Shown here: positions 15,177-23,366 of the stretch, piece by piece
Numbering within the stretch: the first letter of the stretch is position 1
How the letters are laid out: every line of letters starts with the position of its first letter
NCBI RefSeq assembly: GCF_007786445.1
Contig: NZ_VNJI01000005.1
Location: 1 to 64,000, forward strand
Origin: Paenibacillus cremeus
GTDB lineage: Bacteria > Bacillota > Bacilli > Paenibacillales > NBRC-103111
Length of the DNA: 64,000 nt
Direction: 5' to 3'
The notes under the pieces: generated by a model
What the model was told of the DNA's origin: nothing
The model's input: the letters and a program-made list of their open reading frames with translations, nothing else
Database searches by the model: none
Translations under genes and position numbers: made by a program

Positions 15177-17465
15177 TCACCCATGAAACGATTTCCAGAA
15201 TCCCCCATCGACGGCGATCATATTCATAATTTCAGTAAACGGAATCGTAAACGTCGGGAAGCCTGCGGCATACGGCGCAATATCATACGGGGCAAAATAA
15301 AGATGCAGCGCATGCTCCGTCACATAAAACGGCTGATCCGGCTTAATCCCCTTATAGGTATCCGGAAAAACGTAGGAATACTGCGGATCCGTCTTAATTT
15401 GCTTGCCCACAATCTCGCTGAGCACCGCCACATAATTGCTGCCAGGCTTAAACAAGTCCTTCAGCTCATAAAAGCGGCCGTCCACCAAATCCACATGCGC
15501 GTATACCTTGCTAGGCATCCCATGCGCAGCGCCAAACGGGAAATTGTAGCCGGTCATCTGCAGGACGAGCAGCTCCTTTTTAAAAAAGCTCACCTCAAAA
15601 TCGCCGTTGTAGCTATAGCTGAGCTGCACATTGCCCGGAATCGGTTTGACCTGGGACAGCTCTTTGAGCCTCGAGTTGACTCTTTGCTGCGCCGCCAGAT
15701 CCCGCATCCCCTCCACCTGCGGAAAATAAACCAAATAATCCTTGTTCGGCTTATATTTATCTTCCTTCACGCGATACTGGGCATTCAGCGGAATGACCGT
15801 GTTCTGCTGCCAGACGATGGCGCCGTTGCGGGTCAAATAGGACTGCCGCATATCGACATTGGCTTGAATGAGCGAATCCTGCAGAGTTAGCGTGCCGTTG
15901 CCGTTCACTCGCGGATACCCTGGGGCCGGCTGGCCGCTGAGGTCGATGAAAAACGTCTGCCGCTGGTCGCTGGCGGAAGCGAGCCCTTTTTTATATTCGG
16001 AGACGTCGTGATATTTAAAATCAGTCAGCAGCTTCCCGTCCAAATCCGCGATAGCAAACATGGAGCCCATCCACGGCTGCTCTTCATTGATCGCTTTGCC
16101 GATCGCTAGCCGCTTCTCTCCGAGCTGCCGGATGTCGTTGTACTCCGGCTTCACAATGGTTTTGCCCAGCGCGTCAATGACGCCATATTGGGCTTTAAAG
16201 CCGTCGGACGTATTCACCACGGCCCGCCCCTCTTGAAATGGCAGCGCGAACACATAGGCCGGCTGAATCACGATTTTGCCCTGTTCATCGATGTAGCCGT
16301 ACTTGCCGTTAGGCTCCTGCTGGAAGGACAGCCTACCGTCACTTAGCGGGCCAACGCTCGCATAGGGATACGAAGCCAGCCGCTGGCCGTCTGGTCCGAT
16401 GAGCGCATAGTCGCGATCTTTGATTTTGACGACCGCCTTCTCGTGGTTGAAGTCAGCTGCCTCCTCAAACTGTGCCGGGATGACCTCTCTGCCCTGCGCG
16501 TCCAGATAGCCGTATAGGCTCTTGCCACCCGTACCCTGGACATTGAACATCGCCCGGCCATCATGCATGGACGAAATGTAGCTGTAGGCCTTCCTTGTCA
16601 CGATGCGCCCCGCTTCATCCATCAGCTTAAAGCCCTCATGATCCGACACGACCGCACGGCCTTCCGAGAACGGATTGATCGACTCATAGATCGGCTGCAC
16701 AGCGTACCGCCCGGCGGAATTGATCAGCCCGTTACGACCATGAGCAACAACTACGGCCAGCCCATTCTCTTGAAAATCAAACGCATACTCGTACTGCGGG
16801 TGAATCGTCAGCATCCCTTTATTGTTGATATAGCCCCACTCCACACCGTTCGTCGTTTTGACCGAAGCAGGGAATGCCTCAACGACACGGTGTGCCAGCG
16901 GCGAGAACAGCGGATGCACCGCACCGGCTGATCTAAAGCTCCCGTCCCGCCACTGCAGCACCTCCACGCGGTACGTCCCCGGTGACTCCTGCCTCCACAG
17001 CGCCAGCTCCGCCTGACTTTCGTCGCCTCTCCGTTCCGTTGCATGCATCACCTCGAGGTAGCTGAACGGCATCAGCTCCTCGGGCGCAACATCTCGAAAG
17101 CCTTCCATCGTCAGATCGTAGACCGACAGCCTGGAGCTCAGAGAGCCCTGCTGCCAGCCCGCGATGAGGCTGCTTCGACCGCCGGTGACCACCGGAGCCG
17201 CTGTCAATACATGGATATTAACGCTATCAGGAGGCGCCTCCCCATCGAACACGGGTGCCCAGCCGTACCCATGATACTTCAGCACAAAAAACCGCAGATT
17301 CTCTCCTAAACGATACACTGCGGACAGCTCCTGCACGCCGTCACCATCCAAATCCGCCGCACAAATCGCCGCATACTCCCGATTCGATTGATGAAGCGGC
17401 TCCAGCTGCCCCCCATACGGTAAATGCGCTAAGATTAGCTGGACAATTTGCTCTTCGTTCGCCAT
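15177..17465 (-). CDS. WG-repeat protein with C-terminal DUF3298-like domain
   Basis: A 762-residue protein. Residues ~1-100 carry an FG-GAP-like segment (AADLDGDGVQEL). From about 205 to 480 there is a run of WG repeats (WGYINNKG, YGYLDAQG, YGYIDEQG and others) followed by (V/I)-x-P-x-(Y/F) turns. The last ~200 residues resemble DUF3298/RsiV-type domains. No signal peptide is obvious. WG proteins are often surface or stress associated; function here is unknown. Confidence 0.8.
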   Translation of the reverse strand: MANEEQIVQLILAHLPYGGQLEPLHQSNREYAAICAADLDGDGVQELSAVYRLGENLRFFVLKYHGYGWAPVFDGEAPPDSVNIHVLTAAPVVTGGRSSLIAGWQQGSLSSRLSVYDLTMEGFRDVAPEELMPFSYLEVMHATERRGDESQAELALWRQESPGTYRVEVLQWRDGSFRSAGAVHPLFSPLAHRVVEAFPASVKTTNGVEWGYINNKGMLTIHPQYEYAFDFQENGLAVVVAHGRNGLINSAGRYAVQPIYESINPFSEGRAVVSDHEGFKLMDEAGRIVTRKAYSYISSMHDGRAMFNVQGTGGKSLYGYLDAQGREVIPAQFEEAADFNHEKAVVKIKDRDYALIGPDGQRLASYPYASVGPLSDGRLSFQQEPNGKYGYIDEQGKIVIQPAYVFALPFQEGRAVVNTSDGFKAQYGVIDALGKTIVKPEYNDIRQLGEKRLAIGKAINEEQPWMGSMFAIADLDGKLLTDFKYHDVSEYKKGLASASDQRQTFFIDLSGQPAPGYPRVNGNGTLTLQDSLIQANVDMRQSYLTRNGAIVWQQNTVIPLNAQYRVKEDKYKPNKDYLVYFPQVEGMRDLAAQQRVNSRLKELSQVKPIPGNVQLSYSYNGDFEVSFFKKELLVLQMTGYNFPFGAAHGMPSKVYAHVDLVDGRFYELKDLFKPGSNYVAVLSEIVGKQIKTDPQYSYVFPDTYKGIKPDQPFYVTEHALHLYFAPYDIAPYAAGFPTFTIPFTEIMNMIAVDGGFWKSFHG

Positions 17466-17485
17466 AGCTCATTCCCACCCCTAAC

Positions 17486-17516
17486 AAAAAAATGACCGCC
17501 GTCCCCGCCGGCAGTC
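17486..17516 (-). terminator. Rho-independent terminator of the TerC gene
   Basis: On the minus strand, GACTGCCG pairs with CGGCGGTC (one T-G pair) and is followed by T and seven further T-rich positions (complement 17486-17492). It lies between TerC and the WG-repeat gene. Confidence 0.8.
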
Positions 17517-17523
17517 GCAGTCC

Positions 17524-18210
17524 TTATTGTTTGCCTTCCGCGGCTAGCAGCAGCTGTTTGCGCCGATCCGCAATGACACCGAGCAGTACGACAATGAACG
17601 CGAGGCCCGCCGGTACGATATAGTGCCCTGCCGGGAAGACCTCCTCCATCCAATCCCCCAACGCTTGATCGCCGGTCAGCATTTCCCCCGACGTATACCC
17701 CAGCAGCCCGGATCCCAGCGTAATAATAATGGGAAACCGGTTCATGAGACGCATCAGCAGCTGACTGCCCCAAATGATGAGCGGAATGCTAATGGCAAGC
17801 CCCAGCACGATAAGCGACAGCTTCCCGTTTGCCGCACCGGCCATCGCCAGCACATTGTCCAGACTCATGATCAGATCGGCAAAAATGATCGTCTTCAGCG
17901 CATCGAGCATGCTCGTTCCGGATGGCACATGCTCCTCTTTCCCGTTGCCCTTCAGCAGCTTGATCGCAATGTAAAATAGCAGCACCCCGCCGGCCGCCTG
18001 CACAAATGGAATTTGCAATAAGGACACGGCGATGAAGGTGAGAACAACCCGAAGGCCGATCGCGCCAAAGCTTCCCCAGAAAACGGCTCTTTTCTGCTGC
18101 TGAACAGGCAAATTCCGGCACGCCAGAGCAATGACAATCGCGTTATCGCCGCTGAGCACCAGATTGATCAGGATCAGCTTCATTAAGCCGATGAACAGCT
18201 CCCCTGCCAC
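17524..18210 (-). CDS. TerC family integral membrane protein (YjbE-like)
   Basis: This 228-residue protein has about seven hydrophobic segments and the paired TerC signatures LVLSGDNAIVIALA (near residue 20) and DLIMSLDNVLAMAG (near 115), whose acidic residues sit in the membrane. TerC/YjbE proteins are implicated in manganese export during metalation of exoenzymes. The GTG at 18210 is preferred because AAGGGGTGA lies six bases upstream. No manganese (yybP-ykoY) riboswitch is visible upstream. Confidence 0.88.
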   Translation of the reverse strand: MAGELFIGLMKLILINLVLSGDNAIVIALACRNLPVQQQKRAVFWGSFGAIGLRVVLTFIAVSLLQIPFVQAAGGVLLFYIAIKLLKGNGKEEHVPSGTSMLDALKTIIFADLIMSLDNVLAMAGAANGKLSLIVLGLAISIPLIIWGSQLLMRLMNRFPIIITLGSGLLGYTSGEMLTGDQALGDWMEEVFPAGHYIVPAGLAFIVVLLGVIADRRKQLLLAAEGKQ

Positions 18211-18283
18211 GCGCACTCACCCCTTCAATACCATCAATATATTAGGCGAATAACGCTTTCATACCATTTTCGATTAGAGACAA

Positions 18284-18306
18284 GAAAAAGCCGCGGAAGC
18301 CGCAGC
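18284..18306 (-). terminator. Short GC hairpin with T-run upstream of TerC
   Basis: On the minus strand, GCTGCGG and CCGCGGC flank a CTT loop and run into TTTTTC. It sits about 75 bases before the TerC start codon, with no gene upstream on that strand, so it may be a leader hairpin. Confidence 0.4.
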
Positions 18307-18398
18307 TAACAATTCAGCGTTTGGACGGATGCCGAGCATTCATTTTTCATGTACAATAGAGGTATAGAGAGTTAAGCGAGCATTCGAGGTGACATGAA

Positions 18399-19151
18399 AT
18401 GGACCGGGAGATCACGACCACCCCTGTAGAATTGACCACAGCCCAGCCTTCTGCGCCTACTGCGCCGATCGTTGGAATTGAAGAATCGCTCCCGCAGCAG
18501 CTCAAGGTATGCGCCTACTGCTTGGAGCCAAGACCGCTGACCGAATTCATCCGCCGAACGGGGAGGAAAGCCGGCAAAGCGTCGCGCCGCGGGGCATGCC
18601 GAACCTGCCGCAAGCTGCGGAAGGAAGCGTCCATCATGAATGGCGCCGATGGCGCATCTTCGGAAGACGAATCGGTGACGGCTGAGCCTGCCGCCTTACT
18701 GCCCATTGCTGGGGCCCGGTGTGTACGAAGAATACCAAGACCGATTCCTGCTCCGCCTCCCCCGCCCAAGGGATTGGATTTATCGGAGCTAAAGGCGACT
18801 CGCCAAGGCATCGTCCGGATGCGCGGCCGCACGGACAAAGGCCGTAGGTGGCTGCAGGAGACGGACCTCGAGACCGCAGCTACGCTTGTCCGGGAGTTCG
18901 CTGCTGTTGTCGTCAATCGGCACACGATCCGCCGCATTTACAGCAATAAGATGTTTAAACAGTACATTTTGAGTCGGGATGAGTACACTTGTTATTTTTG
19001 CGGCGAATATGGCGATACGATCGATCATTTGCTGCCCCGCGCCAAAGGCGGCCACACGACACCTCTTAATTGCGTGTGCGCCTGCAGCCTGTGCAATCAG
19101 AGCAAAGCGGATCGCAGCCTGGAGGAATTTATGATTTCGAAGAAGGATTAA
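18399..19151 (+). CDS. HNH endonuclease family protein with extra N-terminal CxxC pair
   Basis: A 250-residue protein. The C-terminal HNH domain has C-YF-C, then the catalytic IDHLLPRAKGG, and then C-SL-C (about 203-240). An N-terminal zinc-binding pair (CAYC near 38-41, CRTC near 67-70) precedes a Pro-rich linker (PRPIPAPPPPP). Such chromosomal HNH proteins are common in Paenibacillus and their targets are unknown. The start has GAGGTGA six bases upstream. There are no neighbouring methylase or phage genes. Confidence 0.85.
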   Translation: MDREITTTPVELTTAQPSAPTAPIVGIEESLPQQLKVCAYCLEPRPLTEFIRRTGRKAGKASRRGACRTCRKLRKEASIMNGADGASSEDESVTAEPAALLPIAGARCVRRIPRPIPAPPPPPKGLDLSELKATRQGIVRMRGRTDKGRRWLQETDLETAATLVREFAAVVVNRHTIRRIYSNKMFKQYILSRDEYTCYFCGEYGDTIDHLLPRAKGGHTTPLNCVCACSLCNQSKADRSLEEFMISKKD

Positions 19152-19165
19152 CAGCCGAGGCGGGG

Positions 19166-19420
19166 TCAAACTTCCAGTTTGCGCATGATCTCCGCCATCT
19201 TGAGCTCAATATAATATTGCGGATCGAATACCTTAATAAACCCATACTGCAGCTCCTGCCGCTTCGTTTCCGCGAGCATCACGCAGACTCTGGCCAGACC
19301 TTCAATGAGGCTCATCTGCTGAGGATGATCGTTATGATGCTTTAAGGTGAACTCGATGATCTGCTCGCATTGTTTATCCAGTGCTTGAAGAAACTCGGCA
19401 TCGTACCCTTTGGATTTCAT
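19166..19420 (-). CDS. Small helical protein, unknown
   Basis: An 84-residue soluble protein, largely helical (EQIIEFTLKHHNDHPQQM, then YYIELKMAEIMRKLEV). It converges on the HNH gene with a 14-base gap. AAAGGAG lies ten bases before ATG at 19420; an ATG six bases further upstream is also possible. No family is recognised. Confidence 0.6.
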   Translation of the reverse strand: MKSKGYDAEFLQALDKQCEQIIEFTLKHHNDHPQQMSLIEGLARVCVMLAETKRQELQYGFIKVFDPQYYIELKMAEIMRKLEV

Positions 19421-19583
19421 CGTCATCGATCTCCTTTGATGGGACATGGATTTGATTACAGCATATTCACGTTCGAAGCAATTCATGAAAATACCAGCTT
19501 TTCCAGAATTGTAACCGCTTCCGAAGTCGGCCCGGAGTATGCTATCCTATGGGGAGAAGCTAGATGAAGGGTTGTGCAAGCAC

Positions 19584-19877
19584 ATGGGGGAGAAGCTCTC
19601 TTTTATGGAGCGATACAAAAAGGATCATCAACACCCAGTCAACAAATTTACACATGCCATCGGCATTCCAATGATCGTGCTCTCGCTGCCGCTCCTGATT
19701 TGGAGCTGGAGGTGGGCGCTCTTTTTGTTTGTTCTCGGGTGGATTTTCCAGTTCATCGGTCATTATTTTGAGGGGAACCCGCCATCGTTTCTGAAAAATC
19801 CGGTGTTCCTGCTCATCGGTCCTTGGTGGATCGTAAAAAGGCTGTGGTCTGCGCTCAGCGGCAAGCCGATGAGTTAG
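19584..19877 (+). CDS. DUF962/Mpo1-like membrane protein
   Basis: A 97-residue protein with the family signatures ERYKKDHQHPVNKFTHAIGIPM, GHYFEGNPP and PWW, and two to three membrane segments. The yeast homologue Mpo1 is an Fe(II) dioxygenase of 2-hydroxy fatty acids; the conserved His residues (HQHPVNKFTH, GHYFEGN) are present here. The start is uncertain: ATG at 19584 or 19605 are both possible. Confidence 0.8.
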   Translation: MGEKLSFMERYKKDHQHPVNKFTHAIGIPMIVLSLPLLIWSWRWALFLFVLGWIFQFIGHYFEGNPPSFLKNPVFLLIGPWWIVKRLWSALSGKPMS

Positions 19878-19879
19878 CG

Positions 19880-20284
19880 TTAGCTTTCATCGCCTGCTGC
19901 CATACTTGCCATTTGCTGTAGTGCTGTTGGAGGCGGCCCCTCCTCCAGTCGCTGGCGAATCAAGTCGGCACTGGCTTCCGGAGGGAGCACCGAGGTATCA
20001 ACCTCCAAATCATAAATGCCGGGCTGGTGGACAAGCTCCTGCCACAAACGGACCGGCTTCGGTACCTCGCCCTCCGCAGTATAGCCTGCCTGCCAAGTAG
20101 CCAATCGCCGTTCCATAACGACATCCAGGGGGCACCGTACGCCCACAAATAAACCAGGCAAGCCACTCAATAAATCGATCCACGCCTAAGTACATCCATA
20201 CCCCATCGAACCGATTTTGAATCGCCTCCGCAATGCTGGACTTCCCCGATCTAGGTGTACCGTTGAGAATGACGATTTTTCCAA
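19880..20284 (-). pseudogene. P-loop phosphotransferase-like gene (chloramphenicol phosphotransferase family), broken
   Basis: Two parts in different frames. The 5' part (TTG near 20284) encodes KIVILNGTPRSGKSSIAEAI with a good Walker A, then FDGVWMYLGVDRFI. About 20 codons later the frame shifts to LPGLFVGVRCPLDVVMERR, then YDLEVDTS near the end, as in CPT-like kinases. The middle, which normally carries the lid and acceptor region, is missing (about 40-50 residues). So there is an internal deletion with a frameshift. Family assignment is from motifs only. Confidence 0.7.
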
Positions 20285-20429
20285 TCTGCTTTGCTTCCTG
20301 CAGCCGCTTTCTCCTTTGCTAGCACAATTTCGCATATTTTCTCACCAATGTATATCTATGATACCTCATCTGTTATAAAATGGTAGTGGTTACTTTTAAC
20401 GGTGGATCTCAACCGGAAAGGAGCAGGTC

Positions 20430-20954
20430 ATGCACTTCGTCACGCGGGAAAAACCGTCTCCGGGCAGACCGTGGCTGCGTTTTTGGGCGCGGGCCATCGA
20501 TGGAGCGCTCTGGGGCGTGCTGTTAACCCTCCTCCTCAGCAGCTTGTCTTTTGGCTCCGGGGATACGAATCAGACGCTCTTATTTAATGTTCTGCTGCTT
20601 GCGACTTGGATTTTCATCGAGGCCGGACTGCTGTCCACCGTAGGGACGACGCTTGGGAAATTTGTGCTGGGCATTGAAGTCACGAGCGCTCTCGGGCAAA
20701 AGTTAACGTACCGACAAGCGCTGAGGCGAAGCTTGCAGGTGTGGTGGCTGGGACAAGCCCTTGGCATCCCAATCATCATGTATGTGACGAATCTGGCAGC
20801 GTATCGGAAGCTGAGCCGTGACGGGGAAACCCGCTGGGATGCGCAGCTAGGGCTTCAGGTAACGCACCGACCGATTCGAGTAGTTGGCACGTCCGGCATT
20901 GTGCTCACTTTTGTTGCACTGTTTGTGTTCCGCATGGTAATCCACAACCATTAA
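20430..20954 (+). CDS. RDD family membrane protein
   Basis: A 174-residue protein with the eponymous motif as ARAIDGALWG (R, D conserved) near residue 20 and three or four membrane helices. The second signature GTTLGKFVLGIEV is at 72-84. RDD proteins are thought to be transport-related, some as Na+/H+ antiporters. AAAGGAG lies six bases before the ATG. The next gene begins 25 bases on. Confidence 0.88.
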   Translation: MHFVTREKPSPGRPWLRFWARAIDGALWGVLLTLLLSSLSFGSGDTNQTLLFNVLLLATWIFIEAGLLSTVGTTLGKFVLGIEVTSALGQKLTYRQALRRSLQVWWLGQALGIPIIMYVTNLAAYRKLSRDGETRWDAQLGLQVTHRPIRVVGTSGIVLTFVALFVFRMVIHNH

Positions 20955-20979
20955 CCTTTGAAAAAGGAGGCTGCAGCAC

Positions 20980-22251
20980 TTGAGCGCAATATCATTAGGC
21001 AACGTAACGGCTAGAGAAATGCGTCCCGAAGAATTGGAGCAGGGACTATCGATTCGCAACAGCATCTTCTCACCCATCACTGCGGAGGATTGGAAAATCG
21101 ATGGCGATGTCAAGACGGCGGCCATTGCTTTTGACGGCGAGGAAGTGATCGGGTTCATCCCGCTGTACTTTAGGAACTTCCAGCTGGTGCCCGGCGTCCA
21201 TGTAACCGCTGCCTTCGAAAATGCCGTGGGAACAAGCGAAGCTTGCCGCGGGCGCGGCGTCGGCAGCCAAATGATTGAAGCGGCCTGCCGGTTTCTGCCG
21301 AACCAGGCCGATGCCTTGTTTCTATATCGCGGCGATGAGCGGAGTGCCGGCTATCGGTTTTACACGAATACAGGACACTCCGATTTGCATTATGTTCGCA
21401 ATTATACACGAGCAAATGATCTCCATGAGGCCGGTGGCGCACGGCTGGCTATGCCTCCGAATGTAATCATTTCAGAAGACACAGACACGATCCTTGCACG
21501 CCAAGATGAGCTTCTGCCGTTGTTTGAGGACACCTACGCCGCATTTGGCGGATTTCCTCAGCGCAGGCCCGGCTATTGGGCGCACGCGCTGCGTTCCACG
21601 ATCTACGTCGCGCATCCGACGGAGTTTCACCTCGTGCAGCTCCAGGAGCAGGGCCGGCTGATCGGCTACGCCATCGTCGGGCGCAAACAGCGCGACGGCG
21701 AGCAGGGCCCGCTGCACGTGCTGGAGATCGCCGCGCTCGGCGGCAGCCTAGATCATGCTTCGCGTGTGCTCCAAGGCGTATGCGCCTTCTCAGAGCAGCG
21801 CGGCTCCGTCAGCACGATCATGCCGATCGGCTATGCGCATCCGTTCGCCCGGCTGCTGCCCGAGCTCGGGTTTCAAACCCAGCGCCGCTTCCACCAGGTC
21901 ATGGCGCAGCTTTTCGATCCGCGTCAGCTGTTTGAGCGCGCCTGGCGTGACCGGCTCCGGCTGCCCGGCATCCGGCTGAACGTCTGGACGCCGAAGCGCG
22001 AGCTCACGCTGCTGGATGGCGAAGGTGAGGCACCGCAGACCGTGACGCTGGAGATGAAGGAAGACACGCTGACCGCCTGGCTGCTCGGCCGCATTGACCT
22101 GCTTGCGCGAATCCGGGAAGGGACGATCACGGTCTTGATCCAACCTCCTGCGAACCCTTCGGGGCTCGACGGCATCGACCGGATCTTGAGCGAAATCGCC
22201 CGCGCCATTCCCCATGCGGATTGGGTGTACCACCACTTGGACTATATTTGA
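20980..22251 (+). CDS. GNAT acetyltransferase of the Eis-like type
   Basis: A 423-residue protein with an N-terminal GNAT domain (acetyl-CoA loop CRGRGVGSQMIEA near 88-100), a second GNAT-like region in the middle, and a C-terminal SCP2-like domain (about 310-423). This tripartite layout is that of Eis, which multiply acetylates aminoglycosides. Here the substrate is unknown. It uses a TTG start with AAAAAGGAGG nine bases before it. Together with the RDD gene it probably forms an operon. Confidence 0.82.
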   Translation: MSAISLGNVTAREMRPEELEQGLSIRNSIFSPITAEDWKIDGDVKTAAIAFDGEEVIGFIPLYFRNFQLVPGVHVTAAFENAVGTSEACRGRGVGSQMIEAACRFLPNQADALFLYRGDERSAGYRFYTNTGHSDLHYVRNYTRANDLHEAGGARLAMPPNVIISEDTDTILARQDELLPLFEDTYAAFGGFPQRRPGYWAHALRSTIYVAHPTEFHLVQLQEQGRLIGYAIVGRKQRDGEQGPLHVLEIAALGGSLDHASRVLQGVCAFSEQRGSVSTIMPIGYAHPFARLLPELGFQTQRRFHQVMAQLFDPRQLFERAWRDRLRLPGIRLNVWTPKRELTLLDGEGEAPQTVTLEMKEDTLTAWLLGRIDLLARIREGTITVLIQPPANPSGLDGIDRILSEIARAIPHADWVYHHLDYI

Positions 22252-22281
22252 GGGCTCGCATTCTTTTTTCAAACCGTAAAC

Positions 22282-22320
22282 AAGCCTTCCCCGGTACAAC
22301 ATGCCGGAGAAGGCTTCTTT
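22282..22320 (+). terminator. Rho-independent terminator
   Basis: AAGCCTTC-C-CCGG (22282-22294) pairs with CCGG-A-GAAGGCTT (22304-22316), followed by CTTT and a further T-run near 22325. It ends the acetyltransferase transcript. Confidence 0.6.
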
Positions 22321-22341
22321 GCATCCTTTTTAATACTGCTC

Positions 22342-22998
22342 CTAGAGCAAGTTCGCCACTTTATTGTTCGACTTCGAATGGTACATCTGGTTGTCCGCTG
22401 ATTGAAAGAGCGCTTCCAATGTTCTTCCGTCATTCGGATAAACCGCTTGTCCTATGGACAATGAAATATCAATCTTGATTTTCTGCGAGGTATGGTGCAG
22501 GTCCCGTTCAATCAGCTCCGGCAAAATGTAAGCATACATCTCATCCACAGCTGGAGCCACGACGATAAATTCGTCACCGCCCCAGCGGACAACGAGATCC
22601 TGCTTTCGGCTGTTATTCTTCAGTGCCTCCGCCACAAGCTGAATAATGCAATCGCCGGTTTCATGACCGTACGCATCGTTAATGCCTTTAAAATCATCGA
22701 TATCGATCACAAAGAGGATCAGCTTGTCCGCTTTGCGATCCATCTTCTCCATCAGCGCCGGAAACCGTGTGTATATAAACCGTCGGTTATATACACCGGT
22801 CAGCACATCTTGTTCGGCATGAACCTTAGCTTCGTCGTACTTGCTTCCCAACCACCAAAAGATCGCTCCCAGCACGAGGATCGCCATCAGATCGATCAGC
22901 GTCATGCTTATTGTTGATGCCAAAGAATGAAAATACCATAGGAGCACATTGAACATGGCCATGGCCAGTCCGAGGAGTCTGCCTCTGCAACCCTTCAT
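22342..22998 (-). CDS. Diguanylate cyclase with GGDEF domain and inhibitory I-site
   Basis: A 218-residue protein makes c-di-GMP from two GTP. Two membrane helices (about 8-26 and 34-52) precede a complete GGDEF domain (GGDEF at 140-144). An RxxD inhibitory site (RKQD at 131-134) lies exactly five residues before it, so product inhibition is expected. Start 22998 is chosen because the longer frame would run through a transcription terminator (23033-23068). Expression is controlled by the c-di-GMP riboswitch at 23085-23173. Confidence 0.88.
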   Translation of the reverse strand: MKGCRGRLLGLAMAMFNVLLWYFHSLASTISMTLIDLMAILVLGAIFWWLGSKYDEAKVHAEQDVLTGVYNRRFIYTRFPALMEKMDRKADKLILFVIDIDDFKGINDAYGHETGDCIIQLVAEALKNNSRKQDLVVRWGGDEFIVVAPAVDEMYAYILPELIERDLHHTSQKIKIDISLSIGQAVYPNDGRTLEALFQSADNQMYHSKSNNKVANLL

Positions 22999-23032
22999 AA
23001 CGATCATCTCTCGTTTCGCCGTTAGGATGTAG

Positions 23033-23068
23033 AAATAAAAAAGCTGCTGTTCCATGTCAGAACGCAGC
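23033..23068 (-). terminator. Expression-platform terminator between riboswitch and cyclase
   Basis: On the minus strand, GCTGC-GTTC pairs with GGAAC-A-GCAGC (one bulged A) across a TGACAT loop, followed by TTTTTTATTT. It lies downstream of the c-di-GMP aptamer and upstream of the cyclase start codon. Confidence 0.8.
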
Positions 23069-23084
23069 CACTCCAATTACGTAC

Positions 23085-23173
23085 CTCATCTGTGGCAACC
23101 CGGCGATCATAATTGTTCCCAATCTTAGACCCGTGGCTTTGCGTCACCATCTTTCGATGGATTTGCCTTTATC
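23085..23173 (-). promoter_or_regulatory. Class I cyclic di-GMP riboswitch (GEMM)
   Basis: The minus strand carries the conserved GEMM-I core: AAAGGCAAA, then CGAAAG tetraloop region, then TGACGCAAAGCCACGGG, then GCCGGGTTGCC, the tetraloop receptor. A possible promoter has TATAAT at the complement of 23209-23214, though its -35 is poor. The terminator at 23033-23068 is the expression platform. In this layout the riboswitch probably acts on transcription of the downstream diguanylate cyclase, but the on/off direction cannot be read from sequence alone. Confidence 0.93.
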
Positions 23174-23302
23174 AATTTGTAGGTCGAATCTACCATTACT
23201 AAATACCTATTATATCATCATTTGGACATAATTTTAAGTTCTAAAAATAATTTAGTATATATACCAATTTTTGTCGATTTTCGTCGTCAGCCCCCGAACG
23301 CA

Positions 23303-23358
23303 CAAAAAGAGCCGTCTCTCAAGTAGATGACCTACTTAAGGGACAGCCCCGTAAACTA
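23303..23358 (-). terminator. Rho-independent terminator after the GGDEF-EAL gene
   Basis: On the minus strand a long imperfect stem (GGGCTGTCCCTTAAGTAG with CTACTTGAGAGACGGCTC) runs into TTTTTGTG. It separates the GGDEF-EAL gene from the riboswitch-controlled cyclase. Confidence 0.75.
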
Positions 23359-23366
23359 ATGTGGAT

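Noticed and set aside
17468-18398. Manganese (yybP-ykoY) riboswitch for TerC
   Set aside because: Neither of the conserved loops of that family could be found in the TerC leader.
18399-19151. HNH gene as part of a restriction system or group II intron
   Set aside because: No methylase, RT or target sequence lies nearby; it looks like a solitary chromosomal HNH protein.
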